From the NCBI GenBank assembly GCA_902812465.1, contig CADDZE010000022.1:1-61377 (forward strand): a stretch of DNA of 61,377 bases, read 5' to 3'. Each line of letters starts with the position of its first letter. The first letter of the stretch is position 1. This document shows positions 1 to 8,067 of this stretch, piece after piece. A program made the translations under genes and the position numbers. The notes under the pieces are model-generated. The model had not been told where the DNA came from. It did not search any database and saw nothing but the letters and a program-made list of their open reading frames with translations. The DNA is from Acidobacteriota bacterium (lineage in GTDB: Bacteria; Acidobacteriota; Terriglobia; UBA7540).

Positions 1-454
1 ACTCGAGCGCCGACTCAAGGGCCGGAATGGCTGGGGCGGATTCGTCCGCCCCACTCAAATCAGACACCCAGGTCGCTAACTTATTGATGGCCGATTTTGG
101 TCTTGACAACCGGGACCACCATCGACCTTATCGACGTTCCCTGAGGAAGATTTACCTCCTTTAACCTGTAAAATCTGCGAAGGGAGGGTTGTAGTTGTTA
201 CTTTTGGGCAGACAGAGGCAAGCCTGCCGAGATTTCTAACAACCCTCCGAAGTCTGTTGGCGCGAGCCCGTGGAGCGGCACCGGATGCGGAGGTCGTGCA
301 AATCATAAAGTATTAGCGGCTGGTCCACCTGGCCTCGTCCGCCAACCACCGAGACGCTTGTCCAGAGCCCTCTGCCTGGCGGAGTTGGAGTGTGGAAATA
401 CGCAGCCTGCTTAACGTAAACGTGAGTTGTGACCGGTTATCCCGTTTCCTTGGG
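1..454. other. No recognisable gene
   Basis: I see no supported coding region. The open frames here are short and show no family resemblance. This is the far (downstream) side of the decayed epimerase gene and may contain its missing 3' part, too eroded to read. Confidence 0.5.
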
Positions 455-791
455 AGCCGGCAGCCTACCTCGCGCCCGGCGGCAATCAGTTTGTCCAGCC
501 CTCCGGTGCGCAGTCGGTTCGTGATCTCGAATGCGCGGTCGAAATGCCGGATGTCCAGGTTGTCAAGGATTGCCGTTAGTTCGCGCACGATGGCTTCGGG
601 CGCCGCGGCTTTACTTCCTGCATCACTGCCTAGCGATTGCGTCGGCCACTGCGGGCGTTGCCCCGGCCGCGCGCACCTGTTCGGCCTTCTTACCCGAGTG
701 CGTCATCCGTAACCCGATGGCCTGCTTGGACAAGTGATGGAACCAGGCGGCTTCCGATGGCGTCCCTGGCGCCCGCGAGGAACGCTCTCAT
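455..791 (-). pseudogene. NAD-dependent epimerase/oxidoreductase remnant (decayed)
   Basis: Reading the minus strand in shifting frames recovers the N-terminus of an extended SDR/NAD(P)-epimerase. It starts at an ATG at 791, with a damaged Rossmann glycine loop (GARDAIGSRL where GATGAIG is expected), then VPSLVQAGHRVT, then MTHSGKKAEQVRAAGA in another frame, then ELTAILDNLDIRHFDRAFE and TNRLRTGGLDKLIAAG. At least two frame changes and several stops separate these blocks, and homology fades near 455, so only about a third of a normal gene (roughly 300 aa) remains. Its ATG overlaps the TGA of the upstream carboxymuconolactone decarboxylase remnant (ATGA), the mark of a former translationally coupled operon. 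Family knowledge: such epimerases and decarboxylases are typical partners of ECF41-type sigma factors, and one is found at 1954. Confidence 0.7.
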
Positions 792-1263
792 ACGCGCCCT
801 TTTGCGCTGCCGGTATGGGCCGCTTGAGATTCATAAGTTCCAGGAACTGCACGGAACTCGATCAGAATCCGGTTCCAGCCGTCGATTGCGACGATGGCCA
901 TGGTCAAGGCAACCAGCTCCCGTTCGGTAAATTGCTGCCGGACCTCCTCATAGACGGCATCCGGCGCGTGCGTCTCGCTGATTAATGTGAGCGCCTCTGT
1001 CCAGGCGAGCGCCGCGCGTTGCCGGTCGGTGAAGAACGGCGCCTCGCGCCAAGCCGAAAGCGCGTAGATTCGCTGCTCGGACTCCCCAGTGGCGCGCGCA
1101 TCCTTGGTGTGCAATAGGCGCAGCCGTTGAGCTGCGAAGCGCGGATTCTGACCAGCTCCATCGGCGCGGGTTCCAGACCGCTATTGTTGACGTACGATTG
1201 AAAGCCAAGCATAGCCCGGTACGCATCGGGCGCGACCTTTTGAACTTCCAGCCCTGATTGCAT
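788..1263 (-). pseudogene. AhpD-like carboxymuconolactone decarboxylase family protein, frameshifted
   Basis: The N-terminal block (MQSGLEVQKVAP...NGCAYC) and the C-terminal block (HTKDARATGESEQRIYAL..., WTEALTLI, FTERELVALTMAIVAI) are in different frames. Homologues read CAYCIDMHTKDAR across the junction. Here the Cys codon runs straight into CAC ACC AAG, consistent with a 10-bp deletion between two TGCA direct repeats that removes Ile-Asp-Met and shifts the frame. The lost spacing lies exactly in the CxxC...H redox/catalytic motif. The start at 1263 is preferred because AAGGAGG sits 8 nt upstream; an ATG at 1281 falls before that Shine-Dalgarno site. The stop overlaps the ATG of the epimerase remnant. 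The family acts as a peroxidase- or decarboxylase-like trimer; this copy should be inactive unless the indel is an assembly error. Confidence 0.8.
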
Positions 1264-1953
1264 GCGAATTTCCTCCTTCATTGTCGAGAATTGAAATGTG
1301 GAGTACTAGACCATTCGTAAGGGCGAAAATGCTTTTGCATTCTGCTCTCGCTCGTCTGAGCGACAAGCGAGCTTCGTCCTGACACGGCCACTTTCAACAT
1401 GGGATCATCTCGCTTTGCTCAGGCTGGCGGCTGTTTCCCGATAGGGTAAACCCATTTGGCAACGGCCTCATTGTTGCGACCACAGCGTGCACTCCCCGTT
1501 ATGATTCCGACTTTGACCATTCCTTTCCTCCATCAGAAGGCTTTCAACCCTCTTGACGAATCAAAAGAAACGCGTGTGACGAGCGAGGACTCTCTTAACG
1601 AGATTCACAGCAAGTTTCGCTCTCTTCGCACGGTCGAGCGCGCCTAATTCCACAACTGCAGTAGTCCGAGCTGAAGACGATTTGATGACTAGGCTACCGA
1701 TGGGGTGCGGAAGACAGCTCCCTGGTACGCAGCGAGCATCTGCGGATTCGCTGCCCATGACCGGCGTTTGAGTCGGGCCAGTAGAACTCATCACAACCTC
1801 TCGACAACTTTCAGATGGCACTTACTCCGGCTTTGGTTCACGGCCTCAAGTCAAATGAAATGGTAACTGCAGTTCGGTGAGCTGGTTGTGAGAGCGTTCG
1901 CGCTTCCGGCCACCGTCACCCACCATGAGGAATCACGGTAGGCCCCGGTCATA
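1264..1953. other. Gap between divergent remnants, no gene seen
   Basis: This stretch separates the decarboxylase remnant from the divergently oriented sigma-factor remnant. Only short frames without family resemblance are present. It should have held the divergent promoters of the ancestral locus. I looked for the ECF41-type promoter and did not find an acceptable match. Confidence 0.4.
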
Positions 1954-2241
1954 TTGCAGGCTGTTCAGTCGTCAGCATTCCGGGGCGGAACGAGGGACAC
2001 CTTGGCAGCAAACGATTGGTTAGCGGAGAAATTCGAAGAAGGCCGAGGTCATTTGTGGGCTGTAGCCTACCTCATTTTTCGTTCGCTCAGTGAAGCCGAC
2101 GGCGCGGTGCAAGAAGCCTGGCTGCGTCTGAGCCGCTCGGACGCGAACGCGACTGAGAACCTCAGGCGGATGGCTGACCACTGTTGTCTCACGCCTCTAT
2201 CTGGACATATTGCGCTCCATGACCTCAGTGATTTCAGATAG
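1954..2241 (+). pseudogene. ECF sigma factor remnant (ECF41/SigJ-like), frameshifted and truncated
   Basis: The frame reads NDWLAEKFEEGRGHLWAVAY, then SLSEADGAVQEAWLRLSRSD and NATENL, which is sigma-70 region 2 of an ECF factor (the EADDAVQEAWLRL segment is diagnostic). After ENL the homology continues one frame over as GGWLTTVVSRLYLDILRS, so a single indel breaks the gene. After that the sequence no longer matches region 4 or a SnoaL-like C-terminal domain, so the 3' part is lost. A plausible original start is the TTG at 2002. Family knowledge: ECF41 factors carry a C-terminal SnoaL-like domain and lie beside carboxymuconolactone decarboxylase, oxidoreductase or epimerase genes, exactly the remnants found at 455-1263. 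Confidence 0.75.
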
Positions 2242-2297
2242 TACGATTCCTCGCATGACAGGACTCACCGTTTTCGGTGCAGGAGAGGCAACAATTC

Positions 2298-2842
2298 ATG
2301 AGTCGACAACGATTTCAGCGGGGCAGTTTCAGGCCCCGCAAGCGCGATGGCCAGCGCTATTGGTACGCCCAGTAGCGGGAACACGGCAGGCTCCGTTCGA
2401 AAGAACTGGGGCTCTCCTCCGAGATGACGAAAGGCGAGACCGAAGCGATTCTCGCCGAGATTCTTCGTCCTATCCACGAAGATGCCGCAAGCAGGACGAC
2501 GCCGCAGGCCTTTACCTTACAGGGCTTCGTTCGTTCCATATTCCTCGAAGTATGGCGTCGCGAGGGTAAGGTTTCGACGGCTATAACCTCTGATGAGGCG
2601 CAGCATTCATCCCCGCATGCGAGAGATCGGGCTCGGATGGGTGGACTTCCAGGTGGTCCGGGGGCAGCTACGCGACGATGTGCCGCGAGGCCAACGTGGA
2701 CGCCAAAACGCGCGCTGATCAGATGGGGCATCACGTGGCCGTGAACGAAAACGAGTACACGATGACGAGCCTCGCGGTATGGTTGGAGGCGAGCCGGAAG
2801 CTCGAAACTGTAGTAACGCCAGAAAATGTAGTAACGGGCTGA
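2298..2842 (+). pseudogene. Tyrosine recombinase/integrase remnant
   Basis: An ATG at 2298 with AGGAGAGG nine bases upstream opens MSRQRFQRGSFRPRKRDG, RYWYAQ, then an amber TAG at 2373 where Trp is expected (TGG to TAG), then REHGRLRSKELGL and MTKGETEAILAEILRP, the N-terminal arm of acidobacterial site-specific integrases. The core-binding part continues to about 2600 (VWRREGKVSTAITSDE). Much of the catalytic domain is then missing: LGWVDFQVVRG follows in a second frame, and SYATMCREANVDAKTRADQ, MGHHVAVNENEYTMTSL in a third, the latter keeping the late His and the catalytic Tyr of the RHRY set. About 180 codons remain of about 400. It ends 93 bp before the tRNA-Gly 3' end, the classical target of such enzymes. 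Confidence 0.8.
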
Positions 2843-2934
2843 TTGTGCGGAATTGGACTGTGGGACGGTGCGCCTTGCTTAAAGTAGTAGGAGTAGTAAA
2901 CTTGAGATGGGCGTGACCGCTAACTTGTTGATTC

Positions 2935-3009
<75 letters not shown>

Positions 3010-3195
3010 TCGTAGACCCGCCGTCCGGCCAAATAACAGGCTACCCGTAGGCCTTCAGGAGAAGGTTCGGGTCGTCCTGAGCCAAGGTACCGACAGCATC
3101 ACAAATCTACTCCGTTTTTTCCCCCTTCGCAAGCCGACAGCGGCGGGCCCAGCGGGCCGGGGCGCGCAGCCCCGCAAGTTTCCACAAGAATGGTA

Positions 3196-3225
3196 TTGAC
3201 AACGGTGATCCGCTGCGCCTATCCT
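3196..3225 (+). promoter_or_regulatory. Sigma-70 promoter of the riboswitch-thrC operon
   Basis: TTGACA at 3196-3201 is separated by 18 bp from TATCCT at 3220-3225. Transcription would start near 3232, about 30 nt before the riboswitch aptamer. Confidence 0.75.
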
Positions 3226-3263
3226 GTAGGCTTACAACTAAATATCTGATTCAGAACCCTGAA

Positions 3264-3370
3264 TCTCATCCAGAGTGGCCGAGGGACGGGCCCGATGACG
3301 CCACGGCAACCGCCCCGATAGTTGATCGGGGGACAGGTGCCAATTCCTGCCCGATTGGGGAAGATGAGAG
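3264..3370 (+). promoter_or_regulatory. SAM-I (S-box) riboswitch aptamer
   Basis: The conserved S-box landmarks appear in order: P1 strand TCTCATC (3264-3270), CAGAGTGGCCGAGGGAC, GGGCCCGATGACGCC, CGGCAACC, a short P3 hairpin (CCCCGAT/ATCGGGG), GGTGCCAATTCCTGC, and the closing P1 strand GATGAGA (3363-3369). In this class SAM binding stabilises P1 and lets a downstream terminator form; a perfect terminator follows at 3390. The regulated gene is the threonine-synthase-family gene at 3497, an unusual target because threonine synthase competes with methionine synthesis for O-phosphohomoserine. Confidence 0.93.
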
Positions 3371-3389
3371 AGGGCCTTAATGGTCTTCA

Positions 3390-3424
3390 AAGCCTCCCCG
3401 GAAAAAATCGGGGAGGCTTTTTGG
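3390..3424 (+). terminator. Intrinsic terminator (riboswitch expression platform)
   Basis: AAGCCTCCCCG pairs perfectly with CGGGGAGGCTT across an 8-nt A-rich loop, followed by a short T run. It lies 20 nt after the SAM aptamer and 73 nt before the thrC start, so it fits the OFF switch of a SAM-I riboswitch. Confidence 0.9.
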
Positions 3425-3496
3425 TTTTGGCCTCCTGAAATTCTCGCCTGTTTCCCACGTTCCTCGGGATGATGATTCTTGCCTCAAGGAGGAGCC

Positions 3497-4741
3497 GTGA
3501 GTTACGTCTTACACCTCGAGTGCCGCGAATGTCGCAAGACCTATCCCATTGAGCCGCTGGCCGCCTGTCAGGATTGTTGGGCACCTTTGGAGGTAGTCTA
3601 TGACTATGGGAGGCTATGGTCGGACTTGCGGCGAGAGGACATTGCCGGTCGGCCGGCCACGATGTGGCGTTACCGCGAACTACTACCTCTTACCACCGAG
3701 CCTCTGATCGGGCGCCAGACGGGATTCACGCCCCTCGTAAGGACACATCGGCTCGGGCAGGCCCTCGGTGCACGCGAGCTTTACGTGAAGAACGACGGGG
3801 TGAACCATCCAACGCTGTCGTTCAAGGACCGTGTCGTAGCGGTGGCGCTCGGAAAGGCGCGCGAGTTCGGGTTTGACACGGTCGGGTGCTCCTCGACAGG
3901 CAACCTGGCGAACGCTGTGGCTGCCCAGGCGGCGGCCGGAGGTTTCAAGGCGTTTATCTTCATTCCGGCTGACCTCGAAACAGAGAAGATCATCGGTACG
4001 CAGGTATACGGCGCGAAGTTGGTGAGGGTGAACGGAAATTACGACCAGGTGAATCGCCTCTGCGCTGAAGTGGCGGAGAAGTATCCGTGGGGAATCGTCA
4101 ACGTCAACTTGCGTTCCTTTTATGCCGAGGGGTCAAAGACAGTCGGTTATGAAGTCGCCGAGCAGCTCGGTTGGCGTTTGCCGCGAAACATCATCGTGCC
4201 AATGGCCGGGGGCGCACTGATCACCAAAATCCACAAGGCCTTTGAGGAGCTCCGCAACCTGGGCTGGGTGCCGAGCGCGCCCGTGCGCTTCTTCGGCGCC
4301 CAGGCAACGGGTTGTTGTCCGATCACGACGGCAGCCAAGCAGGGGACTACGGAGATCCAGCCGCAGAAGCCTAATACCATCGCCAAGTCGCTGGCGATCG
4401 GTAACCCGGCTGACGGGTATAGCGCGGCGCGCGTCATTCTCTCCTCCGGTGGAGCTGGCGAAGACGTGACCGACGAGGAGATCGTTCAGGGCATCCGCCT
4501 CTTAGCTGAAACGGAGGGCATTTTCACAGAGACCGCTGGAGGAGTGACGGTGGCCGTGGCGCGGAAGCTTATTCAGCAGGGTTACATCCGTCCGGAAGAG
4601 CCAACGGTTCTGGTGATTACTGGCAATGGTCTAAAGACCCTCGACGCAGCCCGCGGGCGCCTCGACGAAGGTGCGGTCATCCGTCCTAAGCTGGCGGACT
4701 TTGAGGAGCAGTGTCTGGAGCTGGCGAGCGTGACTACATGA
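3497..4741 (+). CDS. thrC: Threonine synthase family PLP enzyme
   Basis: A 414-aa fold-type II PLP enzyme. An N-terminal rubredoxin-like segment (CRECRKTYPI...CQDC) precedes the catalytic domain with NHPTLSFKDRVV, where the Lys of SFKDR should hold PLP, a glycine-rich STGN loop (GCSSTGNLANAV) and the C-terminal TGNGLKTLD block. Threonine synthase converts O-phosphohomoserine to threonine and phosphate. I chose the GTG at 3497 because AAGGAGGAG lies just upstream; a TTG at 3479 precedes that site. Expression is behind a SAM-I riboswitch and terminator, so the product may matter for sulfur or methionine metabolism rather than, or as well as, threonine supply. Alternative roles within this superfamily, such as an O-phosphohomoserine-dependent sulfhydrylase or cysteate-synthase-like reaction, cannot be excluded from sequence alone. 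Confidence 0.9.
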   Translation: MSYVLHLECRECRKTYPIEPLAACQDCWAPLEVVYDYGRLWSDLRREDIAGRPATMWRYRELLPLTTEPLIGRQTGFTPLVRTHRLGQALGARELYVKNDGVNHPTLSFKDRVVAVALGKAREFGFDTVGCSSTGNLANAVAAQAAAGGFKAFIFIPADLETEKIIGTQVYGAKLVRVNGNYDQVNRLCAEVAEKYPWGIVNVNLRSFYAEGSKTVGYEVAEQLGWRLPRNIIVPMAGGALITKIHKAFEELRNLGWVPSAPVRFFGAQATGCCPITTAAKQGTTEIQPQKPNTIAKSLAIGNPADGYSAARVILSSGGAGEDVTDEEIVQGIRLLAETEGIFTETAGGVTVAVARKLIQQGYIRPEEPTVLVITGNGLKTLDAARGRLDEGAVIRPKLADFEEQCLELASVTT

Positions 4742-4821
4742 GTTGGCATACTCATGCCCGAGCCGTGGGTGTTCCTGACACCAGGCCTACCATTCGTGCC
4801 CGCGGGTTGGTGAGTGTGCTG

Positions 4822-4827
4822 TATAAT
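4822..4827 (+). promoter_or_regulatory. Candidate -10 element for the Fe(II)-trafficking gene
   Basis: A perfect TATAAT lies 42 nt before the ATG at 4869. The -35 region at the right distance is poor, so this is a tentative secondary promoter inside the 127-nt gap after thrC. Confidence 0.4.
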
Positions 4828-4868
4828 GACGCGACCCGTTTTCGGATAGCCCGGCCAGGAGGTTACGG

Positions 4869-5150
4869 ATGGCGCAGCGCATGGTGAAATGTGTGAAGTT
4901 CGGCAAAGAGTTGCCCGGCCTTGATGAACCGCCTTGGGCGGGTGAGTTGGGCCAGCGCATCTACGAAAACGTTTCGGAGCAGGCGTGGGAGCTTTGGCTC
5001 GAACACCTCAAGATGATCATTAACGAATACCGCCTCAATCCCGCCACCCCAGAAGCCCAGGAGATCATTGCTAAGCAAATGGAAGACTTCTTCTTCGGTG
5101 AAGGTGCTGCCCTTCCTCCTGGCTATGTTCCCCAGCAGCGTAAGAGTTAG
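4869..5150 (+). CDS. yggX: Fe(II)-trafficking / oxidative damage protection protein (YggX family)
   Basis: A 93-aa protein with the YggX layout: [15 protein letters not shown] near the start (the family's single conserved Cys), [16 protein letters not shown], then [16 protein letters not shown] and the C-terminal amphipathic [12 protein letters not shown]. YggX proteins are about 90 aa, cytoplasmic, and linked to Fe(II) handling and protection of Fe-S clusters from oxidants. An AGGAGG box sits just before the ATG. It lies 127 bp after thrC in the same direction and may be read from the same riboswitch-controlled transcript or from its own -10 at 4822. Confidence 0.9.
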   Translation: MAQRMVKCVKFGKELPGLDEPPWAGELGQRIYENVSEQAWELWLEHLKMIINEYRLNPATPEAQEIIAKQMEDFFFGEGAALPPGYVPQQRKS

Positions 5151-5217
5151 CGGGGACGAAAATTGAATTCGGGGCGGGAATTCGAAACTGAAGCTGGAGA
5201 CCTAACAGTCCCAGCAC

Positions 5218-5256
5218 GGTGCACAAGAGATACGGAGGGTGCACAAGAGATACGGA
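5218..5256. repeat. Short tandem duplication
   Basis: A 19-bp unit (GGTGCACAAGAGATACGGA) occurs at 5218-5236 and 5238-5256, a 20-bp period repeated exactly twice. It lies in the gap between convergent genes and looks like a replication-slippage duplication. Confidence 0.8.
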
Positions 5257-5357
5257 GAATGAGGTGCCGAGCCCCTTTGTATCCCGGTGAACAAGCAAGA
5301 TCGCGAGCAGGGAATCCGGGAAACACACGCCCCTTGCTGGCCACATTCGGGCGACCC

Positions 5358-5909
5358 TTAACGTACCGCGCCGCTGGAAACATTACTGGTGCCCGTATCT
5401 CCTGGCTGCGGGCTCTGATCAGCCGGCGTAAGCCACAAGGTAGAGTCCAGCCAGCCTATCAGGGTGGAAAGTGGCACCTCACCCGTGTAGTCGAAGACGG
5501 TCTTTCCTGTTCTGTCAAGGATCGTGGTGTGGGGAAGTTCGCCGCGAAAATACTTGAAAGACAGCGGCTGCTGGGCAGGAGGCAGCTGAAGAGACGTCTT
5601 GAGGTCAGTCCAGTCCACGATCACAAAATGGACCCGGCCCTTATAAAGGTTATAAAGCTGGACGGTTCGCTCGGCCTGGCGCTTGGCGTTGTAGCAGAAG
5701 CCGGCGTAGAAGATGATGTAGTTGGGCATGCCCTCTACGACGCCATCACCCATGTTGTCGCCACTAATTAGTGGCCCCTGCTTGCCGTTTTTCATTACGT
5801 TGAGGTGCGGGTTAAGCTGCAGGTTGTCTGCAGCCTGCGACGAGACAAGAAAGGCCATCAGGAAACATAAGAGAAACACCAGGCGGTACGATGAGAGTCG
5901 GCACCTCAT
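5358..5909 (-). CDS. Exported thioredoxin-like protein with a single-Cys active site
   Basis: From the ATG at 5909 the protein (183 aa) opens with a clear signal peptide (MRCRLSSYRLVFLLCFLMAF, then LVSSQA). The mature part has a thioredoxin-like core: PNYIIFYAGFCYNAKRQAE at the position of the WCxxC loop, VHFVIVDWTD, ELPHTTILDRTG (cis-Pro loop) and VFDYTGEVPLSTLIGWLD. The redox motif is reduced to FCYN, so only one Cys is left and a dithiol reaction is not possible. It may act as a monothiol, a chaperone-like or a binding protein. An upstream ATG at 5963 is possible but would put the signal peptide internally. It is convergent with the yggX gene. Confidence 0.7.
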   Translation of the reverse strand: MRCRLSSYRLVFLLCFLMAFLVSSQAADNLQLNPHLNVMKNGKQGPLISGDNMGDGVVEGMPNYIIFYAGFCYNAKRQAERTVQLYNLYKGRVHFVIVDWTDLKTSLQLPPAQQPLSFKYFRGELPHTTILDRTGKTVFDYTGEVPLSTLIGWLDSTLWLTPADQSPQPGDTGTSNVSSGAVR

Positions 5910-6172
5910 CTCAGACGATTGAACTTCTTCTGCGGCGATAGTTCTGAGCCCTTGCCCAAACACACTTGATCAGGATAGCGGATGCCATCCCCCACCCGCA
6001 AGGGCCGGAGCCAAGCAGCCCATCGTAGAGTCGTCACCGAGCTGCAACAGGACCTGCCGAGCCGACGTCTTAAGGGACCCTTTGCTGCCCTGCTATGCTC
6101 GCTGGGGCGCGCCAAGCGTACAAGATGCACGGTAAGGATGAATTTCGCATCTAATAAGAGGGAAGGTAGGCA

Positions 6173-7030
6173 ATGTGGAATAACTTGAAGACTACGCTCC
6201 TGCTGGCGTTGATGACAGGCGTCTTGCTCGCAATCGGAGAGTGGGCGGGGGGACGGAATGGGGTTGAATATGCCCTGGTCCTGGCGGCTCTCATGAACTT
6301 CGTGAGCTACTTTTTTTCGGATAGGATCGCTTTGTCCATGAGCGGTGCCCAGCCTATCTCGCGGGAAGAGGCGCCACGCCTGCACCAAATCGTCGAGCGG
6401 CTGGCCGCTAAGGCGAATATCCCGGTACCCAAGATCTATATTATCCCTACGGACTCGCCCAATGCGTTCGCCACCGGGCGCAACCCTAATCATGCCTCGG
6501 TGGCGGTGACGCAGGGCCTGCTCCAGCTTTGCGATGATGAGGAAATCGAAGGTGTGTTGGCCCATGAACTGGGCCACGTCAAGAATCGCGACATCCTAAC
6601 GAGCTGCGTGGTAGCCACTCTCGCTGGCGCGATCACCTTTCTGGCGCGCTTGGCTTACTGGGGTGAACTCCTGGGTGGCCTAGGCGGCGGCCGCGATGAT
6701 GATCGGAGGGGCGGCGTCCTCTCCGCGCTGGCGATGATTATTCTGGCGCCGCTGGCCGCAACGCTGATACAGCTTTGGATCTCCCGGACGCGGGAATACG
6801 AAGCGGATGCGACTGGCGCAGGCATTACCGGCAACCCTCTGGGTCTGGCGCGAGCGCTAGACAAAATCGACAAGTGGTCGAAGCGTTTGCCCATGCAGGT
6901 GTCGCCCTCGATGGCCCATCTTTACATCTGTCAGCCCCTGGCGGCGGGTGAATTCCTTTCCAGCTTGTTTTCTACCCACCCACCTATCCGTAAGCGCATC
7001 GAGCGGTTGATTGGCCGCGAGTTCGTTTGA
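6173..7030 (+). CDS. htpX: Zinc metalloprotease HtpX (M48B)
   Basis: A 285-aa membrane protease of usual HtpX length. Two N-terminal membrane segments (residues about 6-55) are followed by AKANIPVPKIYII, the zinc motif VLAHELGHVKNRD (HExxH), two more hydrophobic stretches around residues 140-205, and EYEADATGAGITG, which supplies the third zinc ligand (E of the EADxxG block). HtpX degrades misfolded inner-membrane proteins alongside FtsH. GAAGGTAGG precedes the ATG. It is divergent from the thioredoxin-like gene, with 263 bp between starts. Confidence 0.96.
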   Translation: MWNNLKTTLLLALMTGVLLAIGEWAGGRNGVEYALVLAALMNFVSYFFSDRIALSMSGAQPISREEAPRLHQIVERLAAKANIPVPKIYIIPTDSPNAFATGRNPNHASVAVTQGLLQLCDDEEIEGVLAHELGHVKNRDILTSCVVATLAGAITFLARLAYWGELLGGLGGGRDDDRRGGVLSALAMIILAPLAATLIQLWISRTREYEADATGAGITGNPLGLARALDKIDKWSKRLPMQVSPSMAHLYICQPLAAGEFLSSLFSTHPPIRKRIERLIGREFV

Positions 7031-7096
7031 TCCCTCCCGTCCTGCCGGGGGCTGAAGGAAAACAGAGGGATGGGCCCAAAGCAGTCCTGTTTGAGG

Positions 7097-8014
7097 TCAA
7101 TGGCGCTCATGGCCGCTTTGGAGGAAGTAAAGAGACCATTCGCTGCCCCAGGTGGCGACGCGAAACCAGAAGCGCCCAAGGATGACTGCCTGCTGAAAGA
7201 AGAACAGCAAGGCCAGCCTTAAGGGCTCGCTCCACCCGGAGGCGGAGGCAGCAACCGAGGCCGTGCTGGCTGCTTCCGAGTGCGGTGTGACCAGTAGGTA
7301 GGCCGCGAGCAGGGCGACGCCGCAGAGCGAAGGAATAGTGTACACCGCCAGCGCCCTCCCCAGGTGGCCTAACGCGAAGCCCATCGCTCCGAGGAAAGCC
7401 TGCACGGCGCTCGAGCCGTCCTCTGCGGTCAGGCGGACGCGTGCGAAGTCCATCACCAGGTTCACCACCAGCAATCCCGCCAGCGTGAGAATCACAGGAA
7501 TCAATTTGACCCAGAATACACTTCGGTCCTCGACCCAGTATTGTGTCCAATGATCGGCGAGGTCACCGAGTCCCTGGTTGAATAGGCGGAACACAATCCA
7601 GTAACAAGTGAGGCCAATGGCCATCAGGCGCAACAGTCGGCAGGAATAGTAACAGCAGTCATGAATGAAGCCTGAGAGAGACTGTGCCGGTCCGGGCTGG
7701 AATGCGCCAAGCACGCCGCCCGCCAGTAGCGCATTCAGAAAAATTGCTGCCAAGCCATAGATCATGAAACGATGGGCGTAGGCTGCCATGGCGCCTGGAT
7801 GGCTCGACTTGAAGTCTGTCAGCCAGTCGGGCGAAAATGCGGCGGCAAGCACCTGATTCATTCGGCTGTGCCGCGTGACCTCGAGGATGTCCTGATAGAT
7901 CGGCAGGGCCGCCAGGGCGGCCAGGCCCAAGTTAACGAGGAATAGTACCCAGACACCGGTCTTCGCTCTTTTTGCTTGAGTGAACCCTTGCCGGATTGCC
8001 CTGCCGACGTTCAT
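7097..8014 (-). CDS. Polytopic membrane protein of unknown function
   Basis: A 305-aa protein with about six hydrophobic helices: GVWVLFLVNLGLAALAALPI, YGLAAIFLNALLAGGVLGAF, LLRLMAIGLTCYWIVFRL, LIPVILTLAGLLVVNLVMDF, YTIPSLCGVALLAAYLLV and LALLFFFQQAVILGRFWF. The start at 8014 is chosen because AGAGGAC precedes it; the frame also opens at 8062. A long loop after helix 1 carries charged residues (IYQDILEVTRHSRMNQV). I do not recognise a named family. It lies 53 bp after the beta-propeller remnant on the same strand and may have been cotranscribed with it. Confidence 0.65.
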   Translation of the reverse strand: MNVGRAIRQGFTQAKRAKTGVWVLFLVNLGLAALAALPIYQDILEVTRHSRMNQVLAAAFSPDWLTDFKSSHPGAMAAYAHRFMIYGLAAIFLNALLAGGVLGAFQPGPAQSLSGFIHDCCYYSCRLLRLMAIGLTCYWIVFRLFNQGLGDLADHWTQYWVEDRSVFWVKLIPVILTLAGLLVVNLVMDFARVRLTAEDGSSAVQAFLGAMGFALGHLGRALAVYTIPSLCGVALLAAYLLVTPHSEAASTASVAASASGWSEPLRLALLFFFQQAVILGRFWFRVATWGSEWSLYFLQSGHERH

Positions 8015-8067
8015 CAATGTCCTCTGTTGAAAACAGTCGAGCGCGTAGACGCTGTGCGCCACCGCTG

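Noticed and set aside
313-588. 91-aa minus-strand frame as an independent gene
   Set aside because: Its first 40 residues are the middle of the decayed epimerase and the rest has no family resemblance.
1264-1420. ECF41-type promoter upstream of the decarboxylase remnant
   Set aside because: A TGTCA on the minus strand near 1384 is present, but the downstream CGTC at the required spacing is not, so it is not reported.
5163-5771. 202-aa plus-strand frame
   Set aside because: Overlaps the thioredoxin-like gene on the opposite strand and has no motif; a shadow frame.
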